Part shown: piece by piece, positions 24,199-31,973 of the stretch | How the letters are laid out: each line of letters opens with the position of its first letter | Position numbering within the stretch: position 1 is the first letter of the stretch | Origin: CAZMXS01 sp964570325 | GTDB lineage: Bacteria; Verrucomicrobiota; Kiritimatiellia; CAIQIC01; CAZMXS01 | Assembly (NCBI GenBank): GCA_964570325.1 | Contig: CAZMXS010000053.1 | Span: 1-32,200 of the forward strand | DNA: 32,200 nucleotides | Direction: 5' to 3' | Notes under the pieces: generated by a model | The model's input: the letters and a program-made list of their open reading frames with translations, nothing else | Told to the model about the DNA's origin: nothing | The model's database searches: none | Program-made: the position numbers and the translations under genes

Positions 24199-25002
24199 AT
24201 GACGAATGGAGCGAGTGTTCGGAAACAAAGTTTGAAGATGGCCGGTCTGGCGGTGTGGGTGGCCTTGACGGCCGGCACGGCGCCGGCCTCCTATGTGATC
24301 ACGACTTCCGGCCAGCGGATTGACGGCACGGATATCCGCGCGAAATCGGATGGCGAGATCATCCTGATGACCGCGCAGGGCACGCGCAATTTCCTGAAAG
24401 GGCAGTATACCAAGGCCGTGGCCGACCGCCCCCCGGAGATTGACGCGGCCAGCAAGGCGGTGCAGGCGAAGAATTACGACGAGGCTATCCGGCTGCTGGA
24501 GGATGTTGCCCGCCGGTTCATGTTCCTGGATTGGGATAACCAGGCGCGGATCCTGCTCCCCAAGGTGTATATGGAGAAGGGTGACTTTGCGGCCGCGGTT
24601 GGGGCATACGACAAACTGTTCACGATGTCGCCGACGGCAAGGGATAACCCGGATGTGCAGTGGTCGTTTCGCACGGCCCTGTTAAAGGCCAAGCAATATG
24701 ACAAGCTGGAGACCCAGTTAAACGACGTGATCATGAAGGGGCCGCGTCCGGATGCGGCGCGCGCGCAGATCATGCGCGGCGATATCCGGATGGCGCAGAA
24801 TCAGATTGAGCCGGCGGCGCTGGACTACCTGCGGACGGTCGTGCTGTTCAAAGCGGAAGCGGATTATCAGGCCGAGGCGATGTTCAAGGCTGCCGATGCG
24901 CTGGAGAAGTTGCGCGACGGCCGGGCCAAGGACTGGTATCGTAAGGTGGTGGAGCAATATCCGCAGAGCCCGTATGCGGCGCAGGCCCGCGCGAAGCTGT
25001 AA
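24199..25002 (+). CDS. exported small TPR-repeat protein
   Basis: A 267-residue protein with GGAG 8 nt before its ATG and a signal peptide (about 1-31, TAPAS|YVI). Residues about 32-72 form a short beta-rich segment (YVITTSGQRIDGTDIRA, then FLKGQYTKAV) that could be a small SH3-like or LSm-like domain. The rest is made of TPR-like helical pairs (NYDEAIRLLEDVARRF, GDFAAAVGAYDKLF, ending WYRKVVEQYPQSPYAAQARAKL). It probably works with the preceding larger TPR protein and the downstream motor in the periplasm. No catalytic features are seen. Confidence 0.8.
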   Translation: MTNGASVRKQSLKMAGLAVWVALTAGTAPASYVITTSGQRIDGTDIRAKSDGEIILMTAQGTRNFLKGQYTKAVADRPPEIDAASKAVQAKNYDEAIRLLEDVARRFMFLDWDNQARILLPKVYMEKGDFAAAVGAYDKLFTMSPTARDNPDVQWSFRTALLKAKQYDKLETQLNDVIMKGPRPDAARAQIMRGDIRMAQNQIEPAALDYLRTVVLFKAEADYQAEAMFKAADALEKLRDGRAKDWYRKVVEQYPQSPYAAQARAKL

Positions 25003-25040
25003 GCGACTGGCGGTCATTTTCAGGAGAAAAGGAGAAAAAC

Positions 25041-25871
25041 ATGCTGAGGAAGAAATTGGTGGTGTGGTCGGCGTTGGCGATGATGTGTCTGGCGATCGCT
25101 TGGCCGGTGTGGGCCCAAGTGGCGCAACCGGCCGCTGATGCGGCCGGCAAAATGGAATTGAGCGCGGATGCGCAGAAGGCGGCTTCCGAAGAAGGCGCCA
25201 AGAGCCAGGGCAGCGGGATGGGGCTTTGGACGGTCATCATGTCCAGCGGCTGGCTGGGCGTCATTCTCTGGCTGGCTTTGGGCGCGTGCTCCATCGCGGC
25301 GGCGGCGCTGATCATTGACTCCTTCGTCACCATCCGTAACAAGAAGATCATGCCGGAGGCCTTGATCAAGGCAGTCAGCGAATCCATGGAACAGGGCGAC
25401 GTGATGAAGGCGCTCAAGCATTGCGATGAGTTCCCGGGGCCGCTGGCCAATATCCTGTCGGCCGGGTTCAGCAACGTGAAGGAAGGCTATGACGTCATCC
25501 AGGACGTCGTCGGCGTCGCCGCCGATCTCGAGAGTGAAAAGCTCATGCAGCGTGTGGCTTACCTGAACGTCTGCGCCAACCTGGCGCCCATGCTCGGACT
25601 GCTTGGAACGGTGCAAGGCATGATTTATGCGTTCGCCGCGCTGGCGACAACGCAGGCGGGCGCCGCCCAGCAGGCGATGCTGGCCCTCAACATTGCCCAA
25701 GCCCTCTGGACGACGGCGGCCGGCCTCTGCGTGGCTATCCCCGCGGTCGGCTTCTATACCTTCTTCAAGAACCGCGCGATGAAGATCATCCTTGGCATGG
25801 AAGCGCTGACCATGGACTTGATCAAGTCCCTGCGCAATGTCGAGGTGGTTGAGGAAGAAGAGGCGGGTTGA
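25041..25871 (+). CDS. MotA/TolQ/ExbB-family proton channel protein
   Basis: A 276-residue inner-membrane protein. A cleavable signal peptide (about 1-25, VWA|QV) and a periplasmic segment precede three transmembrane helices (about 66-95, 177-201, 214-243), as in ExbB forms with an extended N-terminus. Family motifs are LAPMLGLLGTVQGM (T190, equal to E. coli ExbB T148) and IAQALWTTAAGLCVAIPAV (T225, equal to T181). The family assembles as a pentamer around two ExbD helices and converts proton flow into motion. The glutamate at the ExbB E176 position is glutamine (Q220). GGAG lies 6 nt before the ATG, and two ExbD genes follow directly. The C-terminus is acidic (EEEE). ExbB versus TolQ versus another subfamily is not resolved. 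Confidence 0.93.
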   Translation: MLRKKLVVWSALAMMCLAIAWPVWAQVAQPAADAAGKMELSADAQKAASEEGAKSQGSGMGLWTVIMSSGWLGVILWLALGACSIAAAALIIDSFVTIRNKKIMPEALIKAVSESMEQGDVMKALKHCDEFPGPLANILSAGFSNVKEGYDVIQDVVGVAADLESEKLMQRVAYLNVCANLAPMLGLLGTVQGMIYAFAALATTQAGAAQQAMLALNIAQALWTTAAGLCVAIPAVGFYTFFKNRAMKIILGMEALTMDLIKSLRNVEVVEEEEAG

Positions 25872-25899
25872 ACACGGTCCCGCGGCGCCGGAGGTATTT

Positions 25900-26322
25900 A
25901 TGGCCCATAAGCGAAGCGTAATGGAAGAAGCCGCGGTGAACATGACGCCGATGATTGACGTCGTGTTTCAGCTCATCATCTTCTTCGTGACCACGGCCGA
26001 CATGGAGAACAAGGCCCTCGACACCAAGATCGCGATGGCGATGGCTCCCCATGGCCCGGTCATGGAGAAGAAGGATCCACGCACTATCATGGTGGACGTG
26101 GATGATGAGGGGCGCATCATCATCTCACGGACGATCATTTCGGAGGCCGTGCTGAAAAGCATTCTCCGCAAGGCCGTGGCGGAATACGGGCAGACAACGC
26201 CGGTGGTGGTGCGCGGCGACATCAAGACCCGGCACGAGGCTATCCGCAAGGTGATGGATGCCTGTGCGTATGCAGGGCTGTGGAAGATCAAGTTCGCGGC
26301 CATCAAGGAGCGCGGCGGATAA
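25900..26322 (+). CDS. ExbD/TolR-family protein, copy 1
   Basis: A 140-residue protein. The start at 25900 follows GGAGG with 5-nt spacing; an upstream ATG at 25837 lies inside the ExbB gene. A short cytoplasmic N-terminus leads into NMTPMIDVVFQLIIFF, with the essential proton-carrying aspartate at D20 (E. coli ExbD D25). A single transmembrane helix is followed by a periplasmic alpha/beta domain (about 55-138) of the usual ExbD/TolR fold. It should pair with the ExbB-type channel and with the second ExbD-like protein 19 nt downstream. Confidence 0.92.
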   Translation: MAHKRSVMEEAAVNMTPMIDVVFQLIIFFVTTADMENKALDTKIAMAMAPHGPVMEKKDPRTIMVDVDDEGRIIISRTIISEAVLKSILRKAVAEYGQTTPVVVRGDIKTRHEAIRKVMDACAYAGLWKIKFAAIKERGG

Positions 26323-26341
26323 ATCGGAATTGGAGCGAATC

Positions 26342-26752
<411 letters not shown>

Positions 26753-26784
26753 TCCGCCGGATTGGTGATAAGGGAGCGTTTCCC

Positions 26785-28224
26785 ATGAAGATTGATGTCA
26801 AGCTGATCTACCGCTGGCTGAAAGACCACATCTGGGGTCCGACCGGCTCCGTGATCATCCACATCGTGGTGATTCTGGCTTTGATCAAGCTGGTGACCTA
26901 CAAAGTTCAGGAAAAAGCGCCTGAAGTTGAGGTGGTCATTATGGAGCCCGATGCCACGGACTTGGAGGAATTCGACAAGGAACTGGAAAAGCTCGAAGAC
27001 CTGCCTGAAATGGTGGATACGGTCACGCCGCCCGAGGTGAACATGAACGTGGAGGCGCCGCCGGAGGCGGAGGCCTTCACCGCGACTGAACCCGATGTGG
27101 ATTTTGCTGCGCTTGATGTTCGTAGCGAGGTGGCCAGCCCGCTGGTTATGCGGGGCTTGTTTCAAGGCCGGTCAGCGGGTGGTCGCGCGGCCGCGCTGTC
27201 CGCGTATTCGGCCAAGTGGGGGCAGTACACCGAGGCTGCGGTGGTCAAGGCCTTGGAATGGTTGAAGAAGCACCAGAACCCCGACGGCTCATGGGGGCCC
27301 AACAAGGCGGCCATGACCGGTCTGGGGCTGCTGACCTTCCTGGCGCATGGCGAAACCACTTCTTCCGAGAAGTACGGTCAGACGGTGGAGAAGGCCATCC
27401 GGTTCCTCGTCGGTCAGCAGGATGCCGAGGGCCGCCTCTGCAAGACGGATGAACAGCCCGGACCGTACGCGCACGGCATCGCTACGTATGCCATCAGCGA
27501 GGCCTATGGTCTGACCCGTATCCCTTCGCTCAAGCCGGTTATGGAGAAGGCTGTGCAAATCATCCTAAATGGCCAGCAACCCAAGGGCGGTTGGGACTAT
27601 AACTATAAAAAGGCGGCTCGGCGCGACACCTCCGTGGCGGGTTGGCAGATTCAGGCGCTCAAGGCAGCCTATATCGCCGGCGCCGAAAATCCGGGGCTGA
27701 AGGATGCGCTGGATCGGGCGGTGGGCGACCTGAAATCCGTTTACAACGCCGAAACTGGCCGTTTCTTCTACACGGATTCCGGTTCGCACAAGACCGATGC
27801 CATCACGGGAATCGCGGTGCTTTGTATGCAACTGCTGGGGCATGGCGAGGAGAAGGAGGCCCGCGGCGGTCTGCAAGCCTTGACGGGTTCCGGCTGCGAC
27901 TGGGATAAGCCGGATCAATGGCCGCTGTATGCCTGGTATTACATCACCCAATGCAAGTTCCATCAGGGTGGCCAGACTTGGGCCGGCTGGAACGCCAAGT
28001 TCGCGCGCGCGTATGTCAGCAACCAGAACGAGGACGGCAGTTGGACTTCGCCTGGCGCGAAGTTGAAGGAAGGCGGGGAAGTCCACCTTGGTCCGGTGTA
28101 TAGCACGACCCTGGCGGCGCTGACGCTGCAGGTTTATTACCGGTTCTTGCCCACCTACAAGCCGATCGCGGTCGAGCCGGTCAGCCAGACGGATACGAAC
28201 GATGTGGTGATCCAGATCCTCTAG
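26785..28224 (+). CDS. TonB-like N-terminus fused to terpene-cyclase-like alpha/alpha toroid
   Basis: A 479-residue protein. The start at 26785 follows AGGGAG with 8-nt spacing. The N-terminus resembles TonB/TolA: about 20 cytoplasmic residues, one helix (about 22-39) with an S22-V-I-I-H26 motif matching the S-x3-H of TonB (SVCIH in E. coli), then an acidic, proline-containing linker (about 45-120). No TonB C-terminal domain follows. Residues about 145-455 show repeats as in prenyltransferase/squalene-cyclase toroids, with QW-like QNPDGSWG and QNEDGSW and helices such as AVVKALEWLKKHQ. The catalytic DxDD of squalene-hopene cyclases is not seen, so binding is more likely than catalysis. Placed after ExbB and two ExbD genes, it is probably the motor's energy transducer. 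Confidence 0.85.
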   Translation: MKIDVKLIYRWLKDHIWGPTGSVIIHIVVILALIKLVTYKVQEKAPEVEVVIMEPDATDLEEFDKELEKLEDLPEMVDTVTPPEVNMNVEAPPEAEAFTATEPDVDFAALDVRSEVASPLVMRGLFQGRSAGGRAAALSAYSAKWGQYTEAAVVKALEWLKKHQNPDGSWGPNKAAMTGLGLLTFLAHGETTSSEKYGQTVEKAIRFLVGQQDAEGRLCKTDEQPGPYAHGIATYAISEAYGLTRIPSLKPVMEKAVQIILNGQQPKGGWDYNYKKAARRDTSVAGWQIQALKAAYIAGAENPGLKDALDRAVGDLKSVYNAETGRFFYTDSGSHKTDAITGIAVLCMQLLGHGEEKEARGGLQALTGSGCDWDKPDQWPLYAWYYITQCKFHQGGQTWAGWNAKFARAYVSNQNEDGSWTSPGAKLKEGGEVHLGPVYSTTLAALTLQVYYRFLPTYKPIAVEPVSQTDTNDVVIQIL

Positions 28225-30003
28225 ATGCCCGAACGCCGCCATATTCGTTTACTTTCCGAGCAGGTGGCGAACAAGATTGCTGCCGGTGAAGTGGTGGATC
28301 GGCCGGCGTCCGTACTCAAGGAGCTGATCGAAAATGCTCTTGATGCCGGCGCGACCCGGATTGACGTGGAAGTCACCGCCGGCGGGCGCAAGCTGATCCA
28401 GGTGGCGGATGACGGTTGCGGCATGGATCGTGATGACGCTTTGCTCAGTCTCGAGCGTCATGCCACCAGCAAGATCGCCGACGTGGAGGACATCGAGCGC
28501 ATTGCCACGCTTGGCTTTCGCGGCGAGGCGTTGGCCGCCATTGCTTCCGTTTCCCAGTTCACGATGGTTACCCGGACGTCTGCCTGCCCGGTGGGCACGG
28601 AAGTGGTGGTTCACGGCGGACGCATTCAGGATGTGCGCGAGATCGGCGGGCCGGTCGGCACGACGATTAGCGTCCGGCACTTGTTCTATAATGTGCCCGC
28701 GCGCCGCAAGTTTCTGCGTTCTGAACAGACCGAATTTTCCCATATCCGTCAGACTTTTGTCGTTTATGCGCTTTCCCATCCGGGGACGGCTTTCCGCCTG
28801 CTGCTCGATGGCCGCGAACTGTATCGGCTTCCTGGCGGCGCGGCGCTGGGCGACCGGATTCGCGAGCTGTTCGGTCCGGAGACCTTCGCGGCTCTGCGGG
28901 CGGTGGAGTTTGCCGCGCCAAGACTGCGGATCACCGGATTCGCCGGTCTGCCACAGACCGCCCGCTCCGACCGATCCGCCCAGTTCATTTTTATCAATCA
29001 TCGGCCGGCCGGTGCTCCAGTGATTGCGCACGCTATATCCGAGGCCTATCACACACTGCTGCCGCACGGACGCCATCCAGCGCTGTTTCTGCAGATTGAA
29101 ATGGAGCCCGGGCAAGTGGATGTGAATGTCCATCCAACGAAAAAGGAAGTGCGCTTTCGCGATTCGTCCGAAATCCGCGACGCACTGATCCAGGCTTTGA
29201 AAGATGCGCTCCAACGGCCACTGCAGTCGGGAACCGCCGCGCCGGCCGGCGCTGTCGCAGCACTTACCCCGGTTCCCGCCATGGTGATCGAGGATTTGCC
29301 GCAAATGCGGGCCTTCGCCTACCCCCGGCTGACCATGCTGGCTGCCACAGACACCGAACTGGCGCGCGCATCAGCCGGTGCGCCCGAGCGATCGCCGGTT
29401 GAGTCGCCCTCTCGTGCCGGCGCGCCCTGGTCGTGGTGCCGCGTCTTGGGCCAGGTGGGTGGTTTGTATGTGGTTCTGGAAACCGGCGATGGCCTCGTCT
29501 TGATGGACCCGCATGCGGCGCACGAGCGGATACTCTTTGAGCGGCTGATGCGCGAGGTCGCGGCCAACCGGGTGCGCAGTCAGGGTCTGCTGGCGCCGGA
29601 AACCGTTGAATTGCCGCCGGATGATGCGCGCTGCGTGCGCGAAAATATCGAACGGTTGCGGTCGTTGGGTTTTAGTATCGCCGAATTCGGTTCCGACGCT
29701 TTTCTGGTTGATGCCATGCCCCAGTGTCTCGGGGCCGTTACGGCGCGCGAAATGCTGGGCGAGGTGGCTCGCGCATTCGAGCGCGCCGGGGGCAGTGGAG
29801 CGGCCCGCTGGTCCGAAGAACGTGTGGTGCAGGCGGCCTGTAAGGCGGCCGTCAAGGCGCGCGATCATCTGACTGTGCAGGAACTCGAAGAATTAGTGGT
29901 TGCCCTGGCTGGCGCCGAAATGCCTTACACCTGCCCACACGGCCGCCCAACCATCATTTTCATGAGCTACTCGGAACTGAACCGGAAATTTGGCCGGGAA
30001 TGA
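28225..30003 (+). CDS. mutL: DNA mismatch repair protein MutL
   Basis: A 592-residue MutL, which links MutS mismatch recognition to strand removal. N-terminal GHKL ATPase motifs are complete: ELIENALDAGA (E36, N37), DDGCGM (D63), RHATSKI and GFRGEAL (97-103). The C-terminal domain has the endonuclease-type signature as DPHAAHERILFE (D428-E439), i.e. the DQHAx2Ex4E motif with Q to P, plus ACKAAVKA (near 537) and CPHGRP (near 570). This MutL therefore probably nicks DNA itself, as in bacteria lacking MutH. The ATG directly follows the TAG of the toroid gene, with no clear Shine-Dalgarno, so translation is probably coupled. No mutS is present in the window. Confidence 0.96.
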   Translation: MPERRHIRLLSEQVANKIAAGEVVDRPASVLKELIENALDAGATRIDVEVTAGGRKLIQVADDGCGMDRDDALLSLERHATSKIADVEDIERIATLGFRGEALAAIASVSQFTMVTRTSACPVGTEVVVHGGRIQDVREIGGPVGTTISVRHLFYNVPARRKFLRSEQTEFSHIRQTFVVYALSHPGTAFRLLLDGRELYRLPGGAALGDRIRELFGPETFAALRAVEFAAPRLRITGFAGLPQTARSDRSAQFIFINHRPAGAPVIAHAISEAYHTLLPHGRHPALFLQIEMEPGQVDVNVHPTKKEVRFRDSSEIRDALIQALKDALQRPLQSGTAAPAGAVAALTPVPAMVIEDLPQMRAFAYPRLTMLAATDTELARASAGAPERSPVESPSRAGAPWSWCRVLGQVGGLYVVLETGDGLVLMDPHAAHERILFERLMREVAANRVRSQGLLAPETVELPPDDARCVRENIERLRSLGFSIAEFGSDAFLVDAMPQCLGAVTAREMLGEVARAFERAGGSGAARWSEERVVQAACKAAVKARDHLTVQELEELVVALAGAEMPYTCPHGRPTIIFMSYSELNRKFGRE

Positions 30004-30021
30004 AGGTCTGTGGCCGGTAGG

Positions 30022-30065
30022 CAGTATTCAGCAATCAGCGGCCCGTTATCAGTAGTCAGTGTTCA
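30022..30065. repeat. degenerate CAG-type intergenic repeat
   Basis: Between convergent genes, the unit (A/T)CAG(T) recurs five times in 44 bp: CAGTATTCAG, CAATCAG, ATCAGTAGTCAGTGTTCA. Such ATCAGTA/TTCAGTA runs are typical low-complexity intergenic repeats. The run overlaps the stop codon of the minus-strand gene. Confidence 0.5.
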
Positions 30066-30671
30066 ATGATTAACAGCCACTGGTGATTGACCGCCGGTCG
30101 CCGGCACGGTCGGGGGTTCGCGTCGGACCGGCATGCCGTAGCGCGTGGTAACTTCGTGGCGGAAACTATCGTAGGCGGCGCGATAGCGCGACCGCTCATC
30201 GTTGCTCATGTTTTCAAGATTTTCACGTTGCAGCGCGCGATAGGGCGCATGCGCCAGTTGCAGGACGTGCCAGAGCCCCTCCAGGATGTCCTCCGCGCGG
30301 CGCTGATAGTGCATCGCCGGCAGGGCGCATTGATCGGGTGTGGTGCCGAGGAACTGGCATAGGAAACTTTCCTCGCCACCCAGATGCGACTGGTGCAGCA
30401 TCATGGCGTGGATGGACTGGACATTGTTCGAAATAAGGCGCAGGAACCGGAGAAAATCGTGTTCCAGGCGGGAGCCGAACGCGCGCGTGGCAAAAAAAGC
30501 GTGCGACTCGGCGGTCTTGAGCAGCGCAAGTATGACTTCGGCGTGCTGCAGGCGCAAATCAATATCCAACTCAAGCAGAGGCACGTTCAGCAATTCCATC
30601 GCGCGCTCGAAATAGACGTCGCGGCGCGCCAAGTGGATGGGTCGGTTGATGTTAAAGTGTAACTTGCTCAA
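30063..30671 (-). CDS. hypothetical helical protein
   Basis: A 202-residue protein I do not recognise. It is soluble, largely helical and without signal peptide: Leu-rich amphipathic stretches at the N-terminus (VPLLELDIDLRLQHAEVILALL), then FLRFLRLISNNVQSIH, and a motif-like HQSHLGGEESFLCQF in the middle. The C-terminus is Pro/Thr-rich. The start is TTG at 30671, with GGTG about 6 nt upstream; the first ATG in frame is at 30599, which would shorten it by 24 residues. It lies convergent with mutL and divergent from infA, so it is probably its own transcription unit. The long frame and protein-like composition support it as a real gene. Confidence 0.6.
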   Translation of the reverse strand: MSKLHFNINRPIHLARRDVYFERAMELLNVPLLELDIDLRLQHAEVILALLKTAESHAFFATRAFGSRLEHDFLRFLRLISNNVQSIHAMMLHQSHLGGEESFLCQFLGTTPDQCALPAMHYQRRAEDILEGLWHVLQLAHAPYRALQRENLENMSNDERSRYRAAYDSFRHEVTTRYGMPVRREPPTVPATGGQSPVAVNH

Positions 30672-30762
30672 GTTGTCACCGCCATGAGACGGTTATCATC
30701 TACCAGATTCCGCCCCGAATGGCAACCTTGACCACCCCTTGTCTCCATTTTAATCATACCCC

Positions 30763-30791
30763 TTGATTATTGCCTGTTTAATGGATATTTT
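30763..30791 (+). promoter_or_regulatory. candidate promoter of infA
   Basis: TTGATT (30763-30768) and TATTTT (30786-30791) are separated by 17 bp, giving a leader of about 65 nt. An alternative upstream pair is TTGACC (30728-30733) with TAATCA (30751-30756), also 17 bp apart. Both lie in an AT-rich stretch and may be used in tandem. Confidence 0.5.
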
Positions 30792-30861
30792 CTCCGACTG
30801 AAATGTCCGGCTGCTGGCGTCCAGGGCGTGGCCGGGAGTCTTTTGCGAAGAAGGAGCATTT

Positions 30862-31089
30862 ATGCCCGGCAACAAGGAAGATCTTATTCAAGTGGATGGC
30901 GTGGTCACCAAGGTGCTGCCGGCCACGATGTATAAGGTCAAGCTCGCCAGTGGCCATGAAATTCTTGCCCATATTTCAGGTAAAATGCGCAAGCACTTCA
31001 TCAAGATCACGACTGGCGACAAGGTTACGGTCGAAATGTCGCCGTATGATCTCACCAAGGGACGCATCACCTTCCGCCATAAGAATTGA
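30862..31089 (+). CDS. infA: translation initiation factor IF-1
   Basis: A 75-residue IF-1, which binds the ribosomal A site during initiation with IF-2 and IF-3. It is a single OB-fold/S1-type domain with the family pattern: KEDLIQVDGVVTKVLP, then SGHEILAHISGKMRKHFI, and the terminal DLTKGRITFRHK. Length is normal (about 72-75). AAGGAG lies 5 nt before the ATG. It stands alone, not in a ribosomal-protein cluster, and its stop is 3 nt from the stop of the convergent pseudouridine synthase gene. Confidence 0.97.
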   Translation: MPGNKEDLIQVDGVVTKVLPATMYKVKLASGHEILAHISGKMRKHFIKITTGDKVTVEMSPYDLTKGRITFRHKN

Positions 31090-31092
31090 CGC

Positions 31093-31950
31093 CTATTCCA
31101 GGCGCAAGCGCTTCAGGCATTCCCGGTAATCCGGCGGCAGCGGCGACTCGGCCTTGACCAAGGCGCCCGACAGTGGATTCCGAAATACCAGCCGTACCGC
31201 GTGCAGCATTTGACGCGGCACGTCTCGCAGCAAGGGCAGATCCTGTGCTCCCGTGAAATACTGCCGATCGCCTAGCAAGGGGTGGCGGATCATTTGCAAA
31301 TGGCGGCGGATTTGGTGGGTGCGCCCCGATTCGATTTTCACTTTCAAGTGGCTGGCGGTTGCATTGGAGTCGAGAACCTTAAGCAGGGTCAACGCTTTTT
31401 CCCCGGCGATTGGCGCGCTGATTTGCTTGATGTCGCCCGGTACCCGGCCCATGGCGATGGCTTGGTAGATCTTGGTTAGGCGGCCTTCCTTGAACAGCGG
31501 CAGCATGGCGGTGAAACCGGCCGCGCCGGTGGCGAACAGATTACAACCGGTGGTGTCCCGGTCCAGCCGATGTACCGCGCGCAGTTCCGGTGCCTTGAGT
31601 TGCCGACGCAAGATATCCTCCAGACTGTCGGGGCCGCAGGTGGTAAGGCCGGCCGGTTTGTCGGCCACGATCAGGTGCTCATCCTGATACAACAGGCGCA
31701 TCCGGCCCGGGTGAACCGATGGACATTCGCGGTCGGCGCCGGTGACCTCAATCCGGTCGCCGGTTGCCAGACGATGTCGCGCCATCCATACCCGCCGGTT
31801 GTTCACGAAGACGCGGCGGTCGTCAATGATGCGCCGGGTTGCCTTGTTGGAAAGCTGGAGCTGGGCGGCCAGAAACGACACCAGGGTGGCGCCGTTAGCG
31901 GTTTCATCGGCATGCAGGATTTTCAGACTCATGCGCTTACAATACAGCAT
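31093..31950 (-). CDS. RluA-family pseudouridine synthase
   Basis: A 285-residue enzyme that isomerises uridine to pseudouridine in rRNA or tRNA. An N-terminal S4 RNA-binding domain (about 18-75) precedes the catalytic domain, where HRLDRDTTG (127-135) holds the catalytic Asp130; further family motifs are ADKPAG (96-101) and SGRTHQIRRHLQ. Length and order fit RluC/RluD-type members; which position it modifies is not evident. Two starts are possible, 31950 (MLYCK) or 31932 (MSLKIL), neither with a strong Shine-Dalgarno; the S4 domain fits both. The next gene diverges only 23 bp away. Confidence 0.92.
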   Translation of the reverse strand: MLYCKRMSLKILHADETANGATLVSFLAAQLQLSNKATRRIIDDRRVFVNNRRVWMARHRLATGDRIEVTGADRECPSVHPGRMRLLYQDEHLIVADKPAGLTTCGPDSLEDILRRQLKAPELRAVHRLDRDTTGCNLFATGAAGFTAMLPLFKEGRLTKIYQAIAMGRVPGDIKQISAPIAGEKALTLLKVLDSNATASHLKVKIESGRTHQIRRHLQMIRHPLLGDRQYFTGAQDLPLLRDVPRQMLHAVRLVFRNPLSGALVKAESPLPPDYRECLKRLRLE

Positions 31951-31973
31951 GGCGCCGGGGCACGAAAGGCTTT

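Noticed and set aside
26785..28224. The toroid protein as a true squalene-hopene or terpene cyclase
   Set aside because: The catalytic DxDD motif is not visible, and the TonB-like membrane anchor with ExbB/ExbD neighbours speaks for another role.
30004..30062. Rho-independent terminator after mutL
   Set aside because: Only CAG-type repeats are present; no stable stem followed by T residues was found.
31100..31115. AGCGCT-containing sequence near the end of the pseudouridine synthase gene as a second LacI operator
   Set aside because: It lies inside a coding region and lacks the extended ACCGG/CCGGT arms.
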